Source of the DNA: Bartonella sp. 220B
GTDB taxonomy: Bacteria > Pseudomonadota > Alphaproteobacteria > Rhizobiales > Rhizobiaceae
DNA length: 64,000 nucleotides
Direction: 5' to 3'
Assembly: GCF_026930205.1 (NCBI RefSeq)
Contig: NZ_JANHOI010000006.1
Coordinates: 1-64,000 of the forward strand
In this document: positions 63,993 through 64,000 of the stretch, in pieces
Layout of the letters: the number at the start of each line of letters is the position of its first letter
Position numbering within the stretch: position 1 is the stretch's first letter
The notes under the pieces: model-generated
What the model was told of the DNA's origin: nothing
What the model saw: only the letters and a program-made list of their open reading frames with translations
Database searches by the model: none
Made by a program: the position numbers and the translations under genes

Positions 63993-64000
63993 ATTGGGAA

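Overview
The window looks like a chromosomal segment of a Bartonella species (Alphaproteobacteria, Hyphomicrobiales). The DNA is AT-rich. It carries the alphaproteobacterial NepR-EcfG-PhyR general stress locus, a DUF4167 protein beside clpB, an alpha-type 41-residue L36, and RNA/XRE-regulator pairs that match the genus-specific Brt/Trp family described in Bartonella henselae. The genus call is an inference from gene content and was not tested by a search.

Layout. 0-11 kb: an envelope M23 peptidase, a secreted metallophosphoesterase, then the stress locus (CHASE3-type sensor kinase, EcfG, NepR, PhyR, HWE kinase). Next come two small envelope genes, the first behind a textbook EcfG promoter whose -35 element is amplified in a 13-bp repeat, and DUF4167. 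13.5-26.3 kb: a leftward cluster of podovirus-type virion genes (terminase small and large subunits, portal, scaffold, N4-gp56-type capsid, head-tail adaptor, tail protein, GNAT-like protein, S74-like tail protein, tail collar, small coiled-coil protein). Its lysozyme is a fragment and it has no integrase. 26.9-28.1 kb: a 609-bp tandem duplication carrying two Brt-like RNAs, one with a dead and one with an intact XRE gene. 28.6-47.7 kb: core genes (clpB, yacG, maf, infA, dsbB with a DUF5993 partner, purE, purK, rpmJ, a TPR protein, 6S RNA, 5-formyl-THF cyclo-ligase, YmdB-type phosphoesterase, murA, tRNA-Thr) and a second Brt/Trp locus. 47.9-58.8 kb: a phage-type replication module (YqaJ exonuclease, repressor with candidate operators, DUF1376 protein, TOPRIM/helicase, DUF6456-like protein), an odd array of membrane-repeat ORFs, an AT-rich stretch and an 84-bp hairpin-repeat array that could be an origin. 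59-64 kb: small membrane proteins and decayed gene pieces.

How it fits together. Virion genes and replication genes are separated by about 20 kb of housekeeping DNA, with lysis and integration genes reduced to remnants. This matches the published Bartonella arrangement of a gene transfer agent (BaGTA) near a phage-derived run-off replication origin. I propose that reading but cannot prove it from this sequence alone.

A second theme is repeat expansion. Minisatellites inside genes (purK, primase-helicase, tail adaptor) have unit lengths divisible by three and keep the frame. Many intergenic repeats do not (13, 13, 16, 17 and 134 bp). Several genes have their own 3' ends duplicated just downstream. 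Long gene-poor stretches (11.3-12.8, 33.4-34.8, 38.9-40.7, 59.5-61.6 kb) hold decayed fragments or nothing recognisable.
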